7,659 nt of DNA, from the NCBI GenBank assembly GCA_007123785.1, contig SLGL01000260.1, positions 1-7,659 of the forward strand, given 5' to 3'. The first letter of the stretch is position 1, and every line of letters begins with the position of its first letter. The position numbers and the translations under genes are program-made. Shown piece after piece: positions 6,140 through 7,659 of this stretch. This stretch comes from Balneolaceae bacterium (lineage in GTDB: Bacteria; Bacteroidota; Rhodothermia; Balneolales; Balneolaceae). The notes under the pieces were generated by a model that was not told the origin of the DNA, ran no database searches, and saw nothing but the letters and a program-made list of their open reading frames with translations.

Positions 6140-7659
6140 ATGACCAAACAAAAACCGAAAAAGCTCTTTAAGGTCGCATCAGAATTTAATGTTGCCACCC
6201 AATCTATCGTTGATACACTGGGCGAACATGGATTTGATGTAGCAAACCGACCGAATTCGAACATCACACACGAAATGTATGATGTATTGGATGGTGTATA
6301 TGGAGACGATAAAGAAAAAAGCAGGGAGCACGAAAAAGCCAGGGAGGAGTACGAAAGCCGCCGGAGCCAGATTATGTCAAGCCGTAACGAAAGTGTTACG
6401 ATAGACAGCTTCCTGGAACCTTTAGACGATCTTCCGCTTGAGCCGGAGGAAAAACCAGCCGAAAAACCAGAAAGTTCTCTGGACCCGGTTGAGGAAATTC
6501 CCGAAGCCAGGGAAAAAGAGGAGGAACCGGAGGCAGCCGAAGAAACTAAAACTGAAGTTGAAAGTGAAGCTGAAGTTGAAGTTGCAGTTGAAGAGGAGAA
6601 AAAACCGGAGAAAAAAGAAGAGGAAGAGACTGTTGCCGAAGCCGAAGAGGTCGCGGAAAAGCCCAAAGAGGAAAAGGAAACGGAACCTGCCGAAGAAACT
6701 GCTAAAAAAGCGGAAACTGAAGAAAAGGCTAAAGTTGAAGAGCCGGAACCGGCAGAGAAGGAAGAAGTAAAAGCTGAAGAACCTGAAAAACCCAAAGAAC
6801 CGGAAGAAGAAAAACAATCCATAACTGAGCAATCCAAACCTGAAAAAGCCAAAGAAAAAAAGAAAAAAGAAGACACTAAAGAAGAGGAAGAAATTGTAAG
6901 GGGACGGGCTAATAAATTAAGTGGCACCAAAGTACTGGGTAAAGTAGAATTTTCCAGAGAAACCAAGAAAAAACGGAAAACAAGAAAGCGCCGTAAAGAT
7001 CGTCCCGACCCGGAAGAATCGATATCCAGAAAAGATCGCCAACAGAGTAAGCCTAAAAAAGAAGAAGCTCCGGCCAAAAAGACCAGCAAGAAGAAAAAAA
7101 CAAAACGCAGCAGCCGGGTTGACGAGGAGGATGTTGAAAAGAAAATGCGCGAAACCCTTCAGAAAATGCAGGGTGGCGAAACAGTTGGCAGCAGGCGTCA
7201 GAAGCGAAGAAGGCAGCGTAAGGAAGAGAGGGATGAAGAGCGCGCAATGCAGGAAGAGCTGGAACAGCTCGAAGATCCGATTATTGAAGTAACCGAATTT
7301 ATTACGGTAAGTGATCTTGCCGAACTCCTGGAAGTGAAACCAACAGATGTGATCACAACCTGCATGAATATTGGGATGATGGTTTCCATTAACCAAAGGC
7401 TGGATGCATCCACGATTGAACTTGTTGCAGCAGAATTTGACTATGAAGTGAAGTTTGTTGATGCCGATGAGATGATCGAGGAAGATTTTGAAATTGAAGA
7501 GGATGATCCCGAAGACCTGGAGCCTCGCTCACCGATTATTACGGTAATGGGCCACGTAGATCATGGAAAAACTTCTCTGCTGGATTATATACGTAAAACA
7601 AAAGTAGCTGCAGGCGAAGCCGGAGGTATTACTCAACACGTAGGTGCTTACGAAGTGAA
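6140..7659 (+). CDS. infB: Translation initiation factor IF-2, N-terminal part (partial)
   Basis: IF2 is the GTPase that brings fMet-tRNA to the 30S subunit and promotes subunit joining. The frame is open from ATG 6140 to the right edge (506 complete codons). Domains: a first IF2 N-terminal domain (about residues 5-56, LFKVASEFNVATQSIVDTLG); a linker of about 320 residues, first rich in Glu, Pro, Ala and Lys (about 95-250), then strongly basic (about 255-375, with KKKRKTRKRRK and RRQKRRRQRK); a second IF2 N-terminal domain (about 386-440); then the G domain, with G1 GHVDHGKT (471-478) and the G2 region GGITQHVGAY (495-504). The remaining GTPase motifs and domains II-IV lie beyond the window. 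No SD precedes ATG 6140, but the first domain starts at once and no earlier in-frame start exists. In-frame ATGs at 6374 and 7145 could give shorter forms. Confidence 0.96.
   Translation, partial: MTKQKPKKLFKVASEFNVATQSIVDTLGEHGFDVANRPNSNITHEMYDVLDGVYGDDKEKSREHEKAREEYESRRSQIMSSRNESVTIDSFLEPLDDLPLEPEEKPAEKPESSLDPVEEIPEAREKEEEPEAAEETKTEVESEAEVEVAVEEEKKPEKKEEEETVAEAEEVAEKPKEEKETEPAEETAKKAETEEKAKVEEPEPAEKEEVKAEEPEKPKEPEEEKQSITEQSKPEKAKEKKKKEDTKEEEEIVRGRANKLSGTKVLGKVEFSRETKKKRKTRKRRKDRPDPEESISRKDRQQSKPKKEEAPAKKTSKKKKTKRSSRVDEEDVEKKMRETLQKMQGGETVGSRRQKRRRQRKEERDEERAMQEELEQLEDPIIEVTEFITVSDLAELLEVKPTDVITTCMNIGMMVSINQRLDASTIELVAAEFDYEVKFVDADEMIEEDFEIEEDDPEDLEPRSPIITVMGHVDHGKTSLLDYIRKTKVAAGEAGGITQHVGAYEV
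6554..6589 (+). repeat. Hexanucleotide tandem repeat in the infB linker
   Basis: Six imperfect six-base units of the form GAAGTT (GAAGTT, GAAAGT, GAAGCT, GAAGTT, GAAGTT, GCAGTT) encode a Glu-x dipeptide series, EVESEAEVEVAV. The length is a multiple of three, so gain or loss of units would keep the frame. It lies in the acidic half of the IF2 linker. Confidence 0.8.

Noticed and set aside
6438..6770. Plus-strand Arg/Lys/Pro-rich open frame inside infB
   Set aside because: It is the shifted frame of the purine-rich linker, with no domain or start signal.
6100..7089. Long minus-strand open frame of 329 codons rich in Ser and Phe
   Set aside because: It is the antisense of the Glu/Lys codons of the infB linker: GAA and GAG read as TTC and CTC. 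Its composition is an artefact, and infB has clear domains on the other strand.

Overview
The window is a stretch of bacterial housekeeping chromosome with moderate GC, A/T-rich gaps and tightly packed genes. The mix of weak leader Shine-Dalgarno (SD) sequences, a class I fructose-1,6-bisphosphatase, a short NusA without C-terminal acidic repeats, and an IF2 with a very long Glu/Lys linker suggests the Bacteroidota side of the tree, perhaps a Balneolota or Rhodothermota relative. This placement is inference from overall protein flavour; no rRNA or marker alignment was possible. I see no mobile element, CRISPR array, tRNA, rRNA or phage gene.

Layout. (1) 1-2339, plus strand: the 3' end of an ABC exporter gene, an 83-residue tail-anchored coiled-coil protein, prfB (peptide release factor 2) with an intact programmed +1 frameshift site, and coaE (dephospho-CoA kinase) overlapping the prfB stop codon. 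The spacing suggests an operon, at least for the last three genes. (2) 2476-3489, plus: fbp, apparently its own unit. (3) 3490-3630: a short convergent gap with a 10-bp inverted repeat. (4) 3631-4128, minus: a DUF192 lipoprotein. (5) 4129-4321: a divergent gap that carries an intrinsic-terminator-like hairpin just before rimP. (6) 4322-7659, plus: rimP, nusA and the 5' two-thirds or so of infB, the conserved ribosome-maturation / transcription-elongation / translation-initiation operon. infB runs off the right edge just after the start of its GTPase domain.

Together, most genes serve translation and its coupling to transcription: RF2 ends translation at UGA and UAA, RimP matures the 30S subunit, NusA tunes pausing and termination, IF2 delivers initiator tRNA. 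The interest lies in RNA-level control rather than new proteins: the prfB frameshift autoregulator, a terminator-like hairpin that can only serve the rimP leader, and mutually exclusive hairpins between nusA and infB. I found no convincing undescribed protein system.
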